Shown here: in pieces, positions 7,964 to 12,573 of the stretch
How positions within the stretch are numbered: position 1 is the first letter of the stretch
Layout: every line of letters starts with the position of its first letter
DNA from: JAUXFK01 sp034189035
GTDB lineage: Bacteria > Desulfobacterota > UBA8473
NCBI GenBank assembly: GCA_034189035.1
Contig: JAXHVA010000113.1
Coordinates: 1 to 12,573 of the forward strand
DNA length: 12,573 nucleotides
Direction of reading: 5' to 3'
The notes under the pieces: model-generated
Seen by the model: only the letters and a program-made list of their open reading frames with translations
Database searches by the model: none
What the model was told of the DNA's origin: nothing
Program-made: the position numbers and the translations under genes

Positions 7964-8570
7964 CCGACCAAACTTTATTCAACTCACAAGGTATATTGCA
8001 GTTGCTTTAGCAATCGTCATCGCCCTTTTTGTTTGTCAATATCTTATCAGGGGATGTAATTCCATCTATTCTTATGAATTGGGCAAAGGATATTTAAAGA
8101 TGGCTCTCTATGACAAGAAATTCGACAATAATCAGGTGTGGCTTATCGAATCATCACTTATAAAAGCCTTAAAGGAAGACCCAAAAAACCCGGAAATACT
8201 TTTCGAATTGGGTAAGTTTTATTACTATAACACCTACTATCATGATCAAAAAAATTCAATAAAAGAGCAGATAGAGTCATTATTGAATGCAAAAAAGAAA
8301 TTTGAAAAGGCCCTTCATCACAAACCAACTGACTACTATTCTCATATCTATTTGGCAGTTATTAACACGGATATAATTCACTTTAAACATTCAAGCCCGC
8401 AATTCTATAATTATAAAATGTCTTCATATAGGGACATTATATGTATGGCCTCCAAACACATTGAAGCTGCTTTGCTTCTTGCTCCGAACAACGAATATGT
8501 AAAAAAGCAATATACCCTTTGGAAGGATAGGATGGAATGGCTTATCCCTCAAATAGAATCAAAGGAATAA
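7953..8570 (+). CDS. Membrane-anchored TPR-like protein
   Basis: The 205-residue protein starts at the ATG at 7953, inside the end of the preceding gene (11-base overlap), with GAGG nine bases upstream. The open frame extends farther left to 7845, but that part lies wholly inside the hydrolase gene and codes for unremarkable sequence, so the later start is preferred. One hydrophobic helix (about residues 13-29) suggests an N-terminal anchor with the rest on one side of the membrane. Three helical-hairpin segments resemble tetratricopeptide repeats: KALKEDPKNPEILFELGKFYY, KKFEKALHHKPTDYYSHIYLA and KHIEAALLLAPNNEYVKKQY. TPR proteins act as scaffolds, and in polysaccharide operons often help assembly or export. 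No specific family is recognised. The stop lies five bases from the convergent DAHP synthase stop. Confidence 0.7.
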   Translation: MEYSRPNFIQLTRYIAVALAIVIALFVCQYLIRGCNSIYSYELGKGYLKMALYDKKFDNNQVWLIESSLIKALKEDPKNPEILFELGKFYYYNTYYHDQKNSIKEQIESLLNAKKKFEKALHHKPTDYYSHIYLAVINTDIIHFKHSSPQFYNYKMSSYRDIICMASKHIEAALLLAPNNEYVKKQYTLWKDRMEWLIPQIESKE

Positions 8571-8575
8571 AAGTC

Positions 8576-9592
8576 TCATGCCCTTCCCGCTGCATCTATA
8601 TAAGCCCTCAGGTTCTTCATCAAATTGGCAAACTTATTAGGTTTCAATGACTGGATACCATCGCTTTCAGCTTCTTCTGGTTTGGGATGTACCTCTATCA
8701 TAAGCCCATCTGCACCTGCAGCGATTGCCGCGTAGGACATGGGCGCTACATAAGACCAATATCCTGTAGCATGACTCGGATCCACAATAAGAGGTAAATG
8801 GCTTCTCTCTTTTAATACAGGGATACAGGCCAAATCCAGCGTGTTTCTTGTAGCGGTCTCAAAGGTTCTGATTCCCCTTTCACATAAGACCACATCCTGA
8901 TTTCCTGCAGAAAGGATGTATTCAGCAGACATTAAAAACTCCTCTATTGTAGTCATCATTCCTCTTTTTAACAAGATGGGTCTATTGCATTTTCCTAAAT
9001 TTTTTAGTAACGCAAAGTTTTGAACATTTCTTGCACCAACCTGCATAATATCCGAATAATTGGCAACAAGATCAACATCTTTTGGATTCATTACCTCTGT
9101 AACAACTGGAAGCCCGGTCTTCTCCCTGGCCTTAGCCAGTAATTTTAAGCCTTCTTCTTCCAAACCCTGGAAGCTGTATGGTGAAGTGCGAGGTTTAAAG
9201 GCACCACCACGTAAGATATCAGCCCCTGCATCTTTAACAGAAACCGCGGATTCGATTATCTGCTCTTCACTCTCAACAGCACAGGGCCCGGCGATAACAA
9301 CTACCCTTTCACTACCGATTCTTACTCTTTCATTTATGTGAACAACAGTAGCCTCTGATTTCAATTCACGACTTGCGAGTTTGTATGGTTTGAGTATGGG
9401 AACAACCTTTTCAACTCCAGAAAGTACCTCTAAAGATTGCAATTTAGCCTTCCCCCTCTCATCACCAACTGCCCCTATTACACTCCTTTCTACTCCTTCG
9501 ATTACATGGGGCTTATATCCCATTTTCTCTATCTTTGATATAACATCTTTCATATCTTCGTGTTTCGCCTTTGCCTTCATTACGATGATCAT
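8576..9592 (-). CDS. aroF: 3-deoxy-7-phosphoheptulonate (DAHP) synthase, type I-beta with N-terminal ACT-like domain
   Basis: The enzyme condenses phosphoenolpyruvate and erythrose 4-phosphate, the committed cytoplasmic entry to the shikimate pathway. At 338 residues it has the length and layout of the Thermotoga maritima enzyme: a ferredoxin/ACT-like regulatory domain (about 1-70) and then the catalytic barrel. Metal ligands are all present: C104 in AGPCAVES, H274 in DPSHATG, E300 in MIEVHPKP and D311 in ESDGIQSL. Substrate-binding GGAFKPRTSPYSFQG (129-143) and LLKRG (207-211) are intact. In the Thermotoga protein the N-terminal domain mediates Tyr/Phe feedback inhibition, which agrees with the Tyr/Phe-coded leader found upstream here. 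AGGAGG (9599-9604) is six bases from the ATG. It is divergent to trpEG and convergent with the polysaccharide operon. Confidence 0.95.
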   Translation of the reverse strand: MIIVMKAKAKHEDMKDVISKIEKMGYKPHVIEGVERSVIGAVGDERGKAKLQSLEVLSGVEKVVPILKPYKLASRELKSEATVVHINERVRIGSERVVVIAGPCAVESEEQIIESAVSVKDAGADILRGGAFKPRTSPYSFQGLEEEGLKLLAKAREKTGLPVVTEVMNPKDVDLVANYSDIMQVGARNVQNFALLKNLGKCNRPILLKRGMMTTIEEFLMSAEYILSAGNQDVVLCERGIRTFETATRNTLDLACIPVLKERSHLPLIVDPSHATGYWSYVAPMSYAAIAAGADGLMIEVHPKPEEAESDGIQSLKPNKFANLMKNLRAYIDAAGRA

Positions 9593-9616
9593 CTCTTACC
9601 TCCTATGAAGTATCCA

Positions 9617-9642
9617 TGTCCATCGAGATCTATCGATGGACA
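9617..9642 (-). other. Perfect 10-bp hairpin between attenuator and DAHP synthase ribosome binding site
   Basis: Bases 9617-9626 and 9633-9642 are perfectly complementary (TGTCCATCGA / TCGATGGACA) with a six-base loop GATCTA. The stem ends 13 bases before AGGAGG and lacks a U-tract, so it is not a terminator. It could stabilise or insulate the translation start of read-through mRNA. Confidence 0.55.
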
Positions 9643-9645
9643 ATC

Positions 9646-9679
9646 AATAAAAAAGCCATGAGCATCGCTACCCATGGCT
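9646..9679 (-). terminator. Second intrinsic terminator (T2) of the DAHP synthase leader
   Basis: On the minus strand AGCCATG (9679-9673) pairs with CATGGCT (9660-9654), followed by TTTTTTATT (9654-9646, sharing the last stem base). It precedes the DAHP synthase start by about 55 bases, so it would end leader transcripts. Its 5' arm is also complementary over 11 bp to the 3' arm of the preceding terminator (9700-9710). Confidence 0.7.
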
Positions 9680-9690
9680 AAAAAACATTC

Positions 9691-9737
9691 AAATAAAAAA
9701 GCCATGGGCATTCTTTTTTGTGTCTGTCCATGGCCTT
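9691..9737 (-). terminator. First intrinsic terminator (T1, attenuator) of the DAHP synthase leader
   Basis: On the minus strand GCCATGG (9734-9728) pairs perfectly with CCATGGC (9707-9701). The stem extends with one G-U and two A-U pairs into the tail TTTTTTATTT (9700-9691). The loop is 20 bases. It begins about 20 bases after the stop of the Tyr/Phe-rich leader peptide, the spacing expected of an attenuator. A weaker candidate antiterminator pairs 9775-9767 with 9741-9733 (seven pairs around a 2x2 mismatch), starting 16 bases past the Tyr-Tyr-Tyr-Phe codons. Confidence 0.75.
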
Positions 9738-9755
9738 GAGTAATTATATCTTATT

Positions 9756-9857
9756 TCACGAATCAAACTCCGGGCTTTGGGCGGACTTTATAAAATAATA
9801 ATAAAGTCTACTATACACTCTAAATATAAGATTCATAAAATAAAACACAACATTCAT
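9756..9857 (-). CDS. Tyr/Phe-rich leader peptide of the DAHP synthase attenuator
   Basis: A 33-codon frame (if started at ATG 9857) contains five Tyr and five Phe codons and no Trp, with FYF at residues 5-7 and YYYF at 19-22, ending at TGA 9758-9756. About 20 bases after the stop the first of two tandem terminators begins, the geometry of a ribosome-stalling attenuator that reads charged tRNA-Tyr/Phe. The start is ambiguous. AAGGAG (9863-9858) abuts the first ATG; in-frame GTG at 9848 is nine bases from GGAG; ATG at 9836 overlaps the stop of a six-codon out-of-frame mini-ORF (ATG 9853) as ATGA. An in-frame stop lies just upstream, so the peptide cannot be longer. Its role would be to couple DAHP synthase expression to Tyr/Phe availability. 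Confidence 0.68.
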   Translation of the reverse strand: MNVVFYFMNLIFRVYSRLYYYFIKSAQSPEFDS

Positions 9858-9903
9858 CTCCTTATTGTCTTTTTACGCCTTTAAAAGAAATTTGTCAAGA
9901 AAA

Positions 9904-9932
9904 ATTATACTGACCAAGTACAACCTCTTTAA
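9904..9932 (-). promoter_or_regulatory. Probable promoter of the DAHP synthase leader transcript
   Basis: On the minus strand a perfect -10 TATAAT (9909-9904) follows a poor -35 TTAAAG (9932-9927) with a 17-base spacer. The start near 9897 would give about 34 bases before the leader's AAGGAG. A perfect TTGACA at 9898-9893 is less likely to be the -35, because its start point would leave no room for the ribosome binding site. Confidence 0.5.
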
Positions 9933-9939
9933 AAAATGC

Positions 9940-9969
9940 TTGACAATTAAAGTTTTTCTATGATATTTC
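9940..9969 (+). promoter_or_regulatory. Probable trp operon promoter
   Basis: A perfect -35 TTGACA (9940-9945) lies eight bases from the -35 of the divergent DAHP synthase promoter. The -10 is less clear: ATATTT (9963-9968, spacer 17) or TATTTC (9964-9969, spacer 18). Transcription from about 9975 would produce a leader of about 310 bases before trpE. Confidence 0.45.
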
Positions 9970-9986
9970 TTTTTAACATTAAAAAG

Positions 9987-9999
9987 GTTACAAGGTAAC
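9987..9999 (+). promoter_or_regulatory. Inverted repeat at the start of the trp leader
   Basis: GTTAC-AAG-GTAAC is a perfect 5-bp inverted repeat just downstream of the predicted trp transcription start. It could be a 5' end-protecting hairpin or an operator half-site pair; it does not match a TrpR box that I recognise. Confidence 0.3.
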
Positions 10000-10037
10000 A
10001 ATTTAAGAGGCTGTATCCCTTAAAGGGGGAGAATGAA

Positions 10038-10133
10038 TTGATTTTAAAAGAACCCAACAGCAAAAAATGGTGGTGGTGGAGCTATTTGTATAATGTGGAG
10101 TTGTCCACCCATTTTTTAACTCACCAGAAATAA
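10038..10133 (+). CDS. trpL: trp operon leader peptide with four consecutive Trp codons
   Basis: A 31-codon frame starts with TTG at 10038 and ends with TAA at 10131-10133. Codons 11-14 (10068-10079) are TGG TGG TGG TGG, followed by Ser-Tyr-Leu-Tyr. The strong ribosome binding site GGGGGAG (10025-10031) is six bases from the TTG. The only nearby ATG (10033) opens a two-codon frame that overlaps the TTG, so TTG is the best start. The peptide precedes an antiterminator/terminator pair and trpE. Ribosome stalling at the Trp codons when Trp-tRNA is scarce would leave 10096-10108 free to form the antiterminator. Trp at 4 of 31 codons in tandem leaves little doubt about function, although the peptide itself probably has none. 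Confidence 0.88.
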   Translation: MILKEPNSKKWWWWSYLYNVELSTHFLTHQK

Positions 10134-10160
10134 AGCGACAGTAGTCCGTGGGCAATTCCG
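10096..10160 (+). promoter_or_regulatory. trp antiterminator helix
   Basis: Bases 10096-10108 (leader-peptide codons after the Trp run) can pair with 10148-10160 in 13 contiguous base pairs, three of them G-U. The core reads GGAGTTGTCCAC against GTGGGCAATTCC. The 3' strand contains the 5' arm of the terminator at 10146-10151, so the two structures exclude each other. The helix starts 16 bases past the last Trp codon, leaving it free when a ribosome stalls there, and is covered when the ribosome reaches the stop at 10131. Confidence 0.8.
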
Positions 10161-10179
10161 AAGTCCACGGTCTTTTATT
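10146..10179 (+). terminator. First trp attenuator terminator (T1)
   Basis: CCGTGG (10146-10151) pairs with CCACGG (10165-10170), extended by one G-U pair, with a 12-base loop and the tail TCTTTTATT. It lies just beyond the leader-peptide stop and competes with the 13-bp antiterminator. Confidence 0.78.
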
Positions 10180-10180
10180 C

Positions 10181-10220
10181 AAGCCATGGACTCGCAACTT
10201 TAGCCCATGGTTTTTTATTT
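10181..10220 (+). terminator. Second trp attenuator terminator (T2)
   Basis: CCATGG (10184-10189) pairs with CCATGG (10205-10210), extended outward by a G-U and two A-U pairs, with the tail TTTTTTATTT (10211-10220). Its 5' arm (10184-10191) can instead pair with the T1 3' arm (10163-10170; seven pairs, one mismatch). It resembles T1 of the divergent DAHP synthase leader in both arms and in the tail. Confidence 0.72.
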
Positions 10221-10284
10221 TGCCATCATGTACATTTTAAACTAATTGCAATCCGCCTTACATATAGAAGGGATGAATGAATAG

Positions 10285-11766
10285 ATGTATTTTCCATCTT
10301 TTAAAGAGTTTTGCAAAAAAGCAAAAGAGGGTAATCTTATCCCAATTTACAAAGAGATATTAGCAGATATGGAGACCCCCGTCTCTGCGTTTTATAAGAT
10401 GAACAACAGCAGGTATTCATTCTTACTAGAAAGTGTAGAGGGGGGCGAGAAATGGGGCAGATACACTTTCTTAGGGTTCAACCCATCTATAATATTCAAA
10501 AGTAAGGGCAGTACCATATATATTATGAATAACCAAAACCAGCAGGAAATAAAAAACGTAAACAACCCCCTCAATAAATTAAGAGAATTTATGGAGGGAT
10601 ATAGGCCTGTAAATATAGATGGCCTGCCAAGGTTTTTTGGTGGAGCAGTCGGTTATTTGAGTTATGATATAGTAAAATTCTTTGAAGAATTGCCGGATAC
10701 TACCACGGACGATCTGGATCTAAACGACAGCCTCTTTATGATTACAGATAGCATCCTGATCTTTGACAATTTAAAACAAACACTTAAGGTCGTCTCCAAT
10801 GTAAACTTATCCGGTAATCATACCCTGGAGTGTCTATACAGTGACGCTGTGAAAAAGATAGATTCAATTATCTCAAGATTAAAAGGTACTGTCCATATCA
10901 AACCAATAGATACTCAGGATAAAGCATATTTGAATATGACATCGAATCTTTCTAAAGAACAATTTGAAGACATCGTAGTAAAGGCAAAAGAACACATTGT
11001 AGCTGGAGACGTTATTCAGGTAGTCTTATCGCAGCGATTTCAAATACAGGCAAATCTAGACCCTTTCAATATCTATCGGAGTCTAAGAACCATAAATCCC
11101 TCACCGTATATGTTTTACTTGAAATGTGATGATCTATTCATTGTCGGGTCATCACCAGAGGTCATGGTTAGGGTTGAAGACAAAAATATCTCCCTGAGGC
11201 CTATTGCCGGCACACGTCCAAGAGGTAAAACGCTCAGTGAGGATCGAGAATTCGAAAAAGATCTGCTTAAAGACCCAAAAGAAAGAGCAGAGCATATAAT
11301 GCTGGTAGACCTTGGCCGAAATGATGTGGGGAGAGTCGCAACGATAGGAACTGTAAATGTAAATGAACTGATGGTAATAGAAAAATATTCACATGTGATG
11401 CACATCGTCTCTAATGTCCAGGGAATCCTCGATGAGGGAAAGGATATATTCAATGTCATGGAAGCATGTTTCCCTGCAGGGACTGTTTCTGGTGCTCCCA
11501 AAGTGAGGGCAATGGAGATAATAGAGGACTTAGAACCCACAAAAAGAGGGCCTTATGCAGGTGCAGTAGGTTACTTCAGCTTTTCAGGTAATATGGATTT
11601 CTGTATTACAATCCGTACAATAGTGATCAAGGACAATACGATTTATATCCAGGCAGGGGCAGGGATTGTTGCTGATTCAGTACCTGAAAATGAATGGAAT
11701 GAAACGAAAAACAAGGCAAAAGCTATGATAAGGGCAATTGAGATGGCCAAAAATGGATTAAGATAA
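10285..11766 (+). CDS. trpE: Anthranilate synthase component I
   Basis: The 493-residue protein is a full-length chorismate-utilising enzyme that makes anthranilate from chorismate with ammonia supplied by TrpG, the first step of Trp synthesis. The N-terminal domain carries LLES (47-50), the motif of the Trp feedback-inhibition pocket. The catalytic domain has RPIAGTRPRGKT, HIMLVDLGRNDVGRV, SHVMHIVSNVQG, FPAGTVSGAPKVRAMEII and GPYAGAVGYFS in the expected order, including chorismate- and Mg2+-binding acidic residues. Expression should follow the attenuator immediately upstream. GAAGGG is 12 bases before the chosen ATG, a loose spacing. A closer in-frame ATG at 10273 opens a three-codon mini-ORF ending in TAG directly before the trpE ATG. 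trpG follows after four bases. Confidence 0.96.
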   Translation: MYFPSFKEFCKKAKEGNLIPIYKEILADMETPVSAFYKMNNSRYSFLLESVEGGEKWGRYTFLGFNPSIIFKSKGSTIYIMNNQNQQEIKNVNNPLNKLREFMEGYRPVNIDGLPRFFGGAVGYLSYDIVKFFEELPDTTTDDLDLNDSLFMITDSILIFDNLKQTLKVVSNVNLSGNHTLECLYSDAVKKIDSIISRLKGTVHIKPIDTQDKAYLNMTSNLSKEQFEDIVVKAKEHIVAGDVIQVVLSQRFQIQANLDPFNIYRSLRTINPSPYMFYLKCDDLFIVGSSPEVMVRVEDKNISLRPIAGTRPRGKTLSEDREFEKDLLKDPKERAEHIMLVDLGRNDVGRVATIGTVNVNELMVIEKYSHVMHIVSNVQGILDEGKDIFNVMEACFPAGTVSGAPKVRAMEIIEDLEPTKRGPYAGAVGYFSFSGNMDFCITIRTIVIKDNTIYIQAGAGIVADSVPENEWNETKNKAKAMIRAIEMAKNGLR

Positions 11767-11770
11767 TACT

Positions 11771-12343
11771 ATGCTTTTAATGATAGATAATTACGACTCT
11801 TTCACCTATAATCTCTTCCAGTACTTTGGTGAACTAGGTGAAAAAGTAAGAGTATTTAGAAATGATAAGACGACCATTGAACAGATAAAGGGCCTAAAGC
11901 CGGACGGGCTTACGATTTCCCCAGGTCCAGGCAGGCCAGAGCAGGCAGGGATATCGGTTTATGCAGTCAAACACTTTACAGGAAAGATACCCATCCTTGG
12001 AGTTTGTCTTGGGCATCAATCCATAGCGGAGGCGTTTGGAGGAGATATCGTTGCTGCAAAGAGGATAATGCATGGCAAGACTTCTTTAGTCTTCCATGAC
12101 AATAAAGGGATCTATAAGGATCTGCCAAACCCTTTTGAAGCCACAAGATACCATTCATTGGTCATTGAAAGAGCCACACTTCCTCAGTGTCTTAAGGTAA
12201 GCTCTGAGACGAAAGAAGGCGAGATTATGGGAGTAAGACACAGGGATTTTCCCATTGAAGGAATTCAATTCCACCCGGAGTCTATCCTGACTCAGATGGG
12301 AAAGAGACTCCTTAATAATTTTCTGATGATTATGAAATCATAA
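11771..12343 (+). CDS. trpG: Anthranilate synthase component II, glutamine amidotransferase
   Basis: This 190-residue class I glutamine amidotransferase releases ammonia from glutamine for TrpE. Oxyanion-hole PGPGRP (51-56), nucleophile C79 in GVCLGHQSIAEAFGG, HGKTS (101-105), RYHSL (126-130) and the catalytic dyad H168/E170 in GIQFHPES are all present. It starts four bases after trpE with a weak ribosome binding site, suggesting coupling to trpE translation. In bacteria lacking a separate pabA this subunit may also serve p-aminobenzoate synthesis; that cannot be decided here. No trpD fusion is present (the protein ends at the usual TrpG length), and no trpD follows within the window. Confidence 0.94.
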   Translation: MLLMIDNYDSFTYNLFQYFGELGEKVRVFRNDKTTIEQIKGLKPDGLTISPGPGRPEQAGISVYAVKHFTGKIPILGVCLGHQSIAEAFGGDIVAAKRIMHGKTSLVFHDNKGIYKDLPNPFEATRYHSLVIERATLPQCLKVSSETKEGEIMGVRHRDFPIEGIQFHPESILTQMGKRLLNNFLMIMKS

Positions 12344-12548
12344 CTCAATACGCAATAACTGTTTCACCGGTTTATTATTTGGGTGGTATTTAGGTTTTAT
12401 TTATTGATAGACACTCCTTAATAAAGGATATATAATTATTTGAAATCAATACTGTCGGGTTAAGAAGCAATAAAAATAGGTTTGAACCTCACAGTTTGTT
12501 ATAATGAGTTTGCTCATAACACATTATTATCAAAAGGAGATTCAAGCC
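12344..12548 (+). other. Gap between trpG and a transposase start, probable left end of an insertion sequence
   Basis: No gene is seen. A small TCCTT-AATA-AAGGA hairpin (12415-12428) lacks a U-tract. A sequence ACTGTCGGGTTAAG (12451-12464), about 98 bases before the transposase ATG, is a tentative candidate for the left terminal repeat. TATAAT (12500-12505) could be the transposase -10; it lies in a hairpin (GTTAT..GAG 12498-12508 / CTCATAAC 12513-12520, three-base bulge). AGGAG (12535-12539) is nine bases from the ATG. Confidence 0.4.
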
Positions 12549-12573
12549 ATGGCCCATTGTAACACACTATTTC
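12549..12573 (+). CDS. Transposase start, IS4 family (DUF4372-type N-terminus), cut by the window edge
   Basis: Eight codons are visible, reading MAHCNTLF. This strongly resembles the MAH-x-NT-[VL]-[FL] start of IS4-family transposases with a DUF4372 N-terminal domain. A good ribosome binding site (AGGAG) lies nine bases upstream. Only the beginning is in the window, so intactness, length and terminal repeats cannot be judged. Its position directly behind trpG suggests an insertion in, or at the end of, the trp operon. Confidence 0.6.

Noticed and set aside
9060..9608. Two plus-strand frames over the DAHP synthase gene
   Set aside because: Antisense to an unambiguous enzyme with all metal ligands present.
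9870..9898. TTGACA (9898-9893) with TAAAAA as the DAHP synthase promoter
   Set aside because: The start point would fall near 9863, removing the ribosome binding site of the leader; the TATAAT at 9909-9904 fits better.
10003..10197. 64-codon minus-strand frame across the trp leader
   Set aside because: It is antisense to the Trp-codon leader peptide and attenuator; the structure is fully explained by the plus strand.
11115..11540. 141-codon minus-strand frame within trpE
   Set aside because: Shadow of the conserved chorismate-binding domain.
10177..12552. 13-base identity ATTCAAGCCATGG shared by the trp leader (10177-10189) and the transposase start (12540-12552)
   Set aside because: About one such chance match is expected in a window of this size, and the second copy is explained by a start codon context.

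Overview
The window is an AT-rich bacterial chromosome segment. Its Gram-negative-style surface-polysaccharide genes, type I-beta DAHP synthase and ribosome-mediated attenuators would fit a free-living, amino-acid-prototrophic lineage such as Desulfobacterota, Nitrospirota or a neighbouring group. The sequence alone does not fix the taxon.

Layout: (1) 1-135 is a purine-rich, GTGAG-type low-complexity stretch. (2) 136-770, minus strand, is a two-gene VapBC-type toxin-antitoxin operon (AbrB-fold antitoxin, then PIN-domain toxin) with an ATGA overlap and a near-consensus promoter. (3) 771-1602 is an 830-base region without a convincing gene. It holds a G-rich tract, a sigma-54-like element fused to an 18-base perfect palindrome, a hairpin and a good sigma-70 promoter facing the next operon. 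(4) 1603-8570, plus strand, is a five-gene surface-polysaccharide operon: a WecA/TagO-like sugar-1-phosphate transferase, a membrane-bound CapD/PglF-like nucleotide-sugar 4,6-dehydratase, a Wzy/WaaL-like polymerase or ligase, an exported glycoside-hydrolase-like TIM-barrel protein and a membrane-anchored TPR-like protein. It has the initiation, precursor, polymerisation and trimming functions, but no additional glycosyltransferase and no flippase. (5) 8576-9592, minus strand, is a DAHP synthase (first step of the shikimate pathway). (6) 10285-12343, plus strand, is trpE-trpG (anthranilate synthase). (7) From about 12450 to the right edge an insertion sequence begins; the first eight codons of an IS4-type transposase are present where trpD would often be found.

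The most interesting part is the 692-base divergent region between the DAHP synthase and trpE. Each direction carries a short leader peptide followed by tandem intrinsic terminators. The trp leader has four consecutive Trp codons. The DAHP synthase leader has no Trp but ten Phe/Tyr codons in 33, including Tyr-Tyr-Tyr-Phe. In the trp leader a 13-bp antiterminator helix mutually exclusive with the first terminator can be traced base by base. In both leaders the 3' arm of the first terminator is complementary to the 5' arm of the second, so that antitermination at the first site could propagate to the second. One terminator of each leader is clearly related in sequence. Together they would let the cell tune entry into the aromatic pathway to Tyr/Phe supply and its Trp branch to Trp supply from a single back-to-back promoter region.
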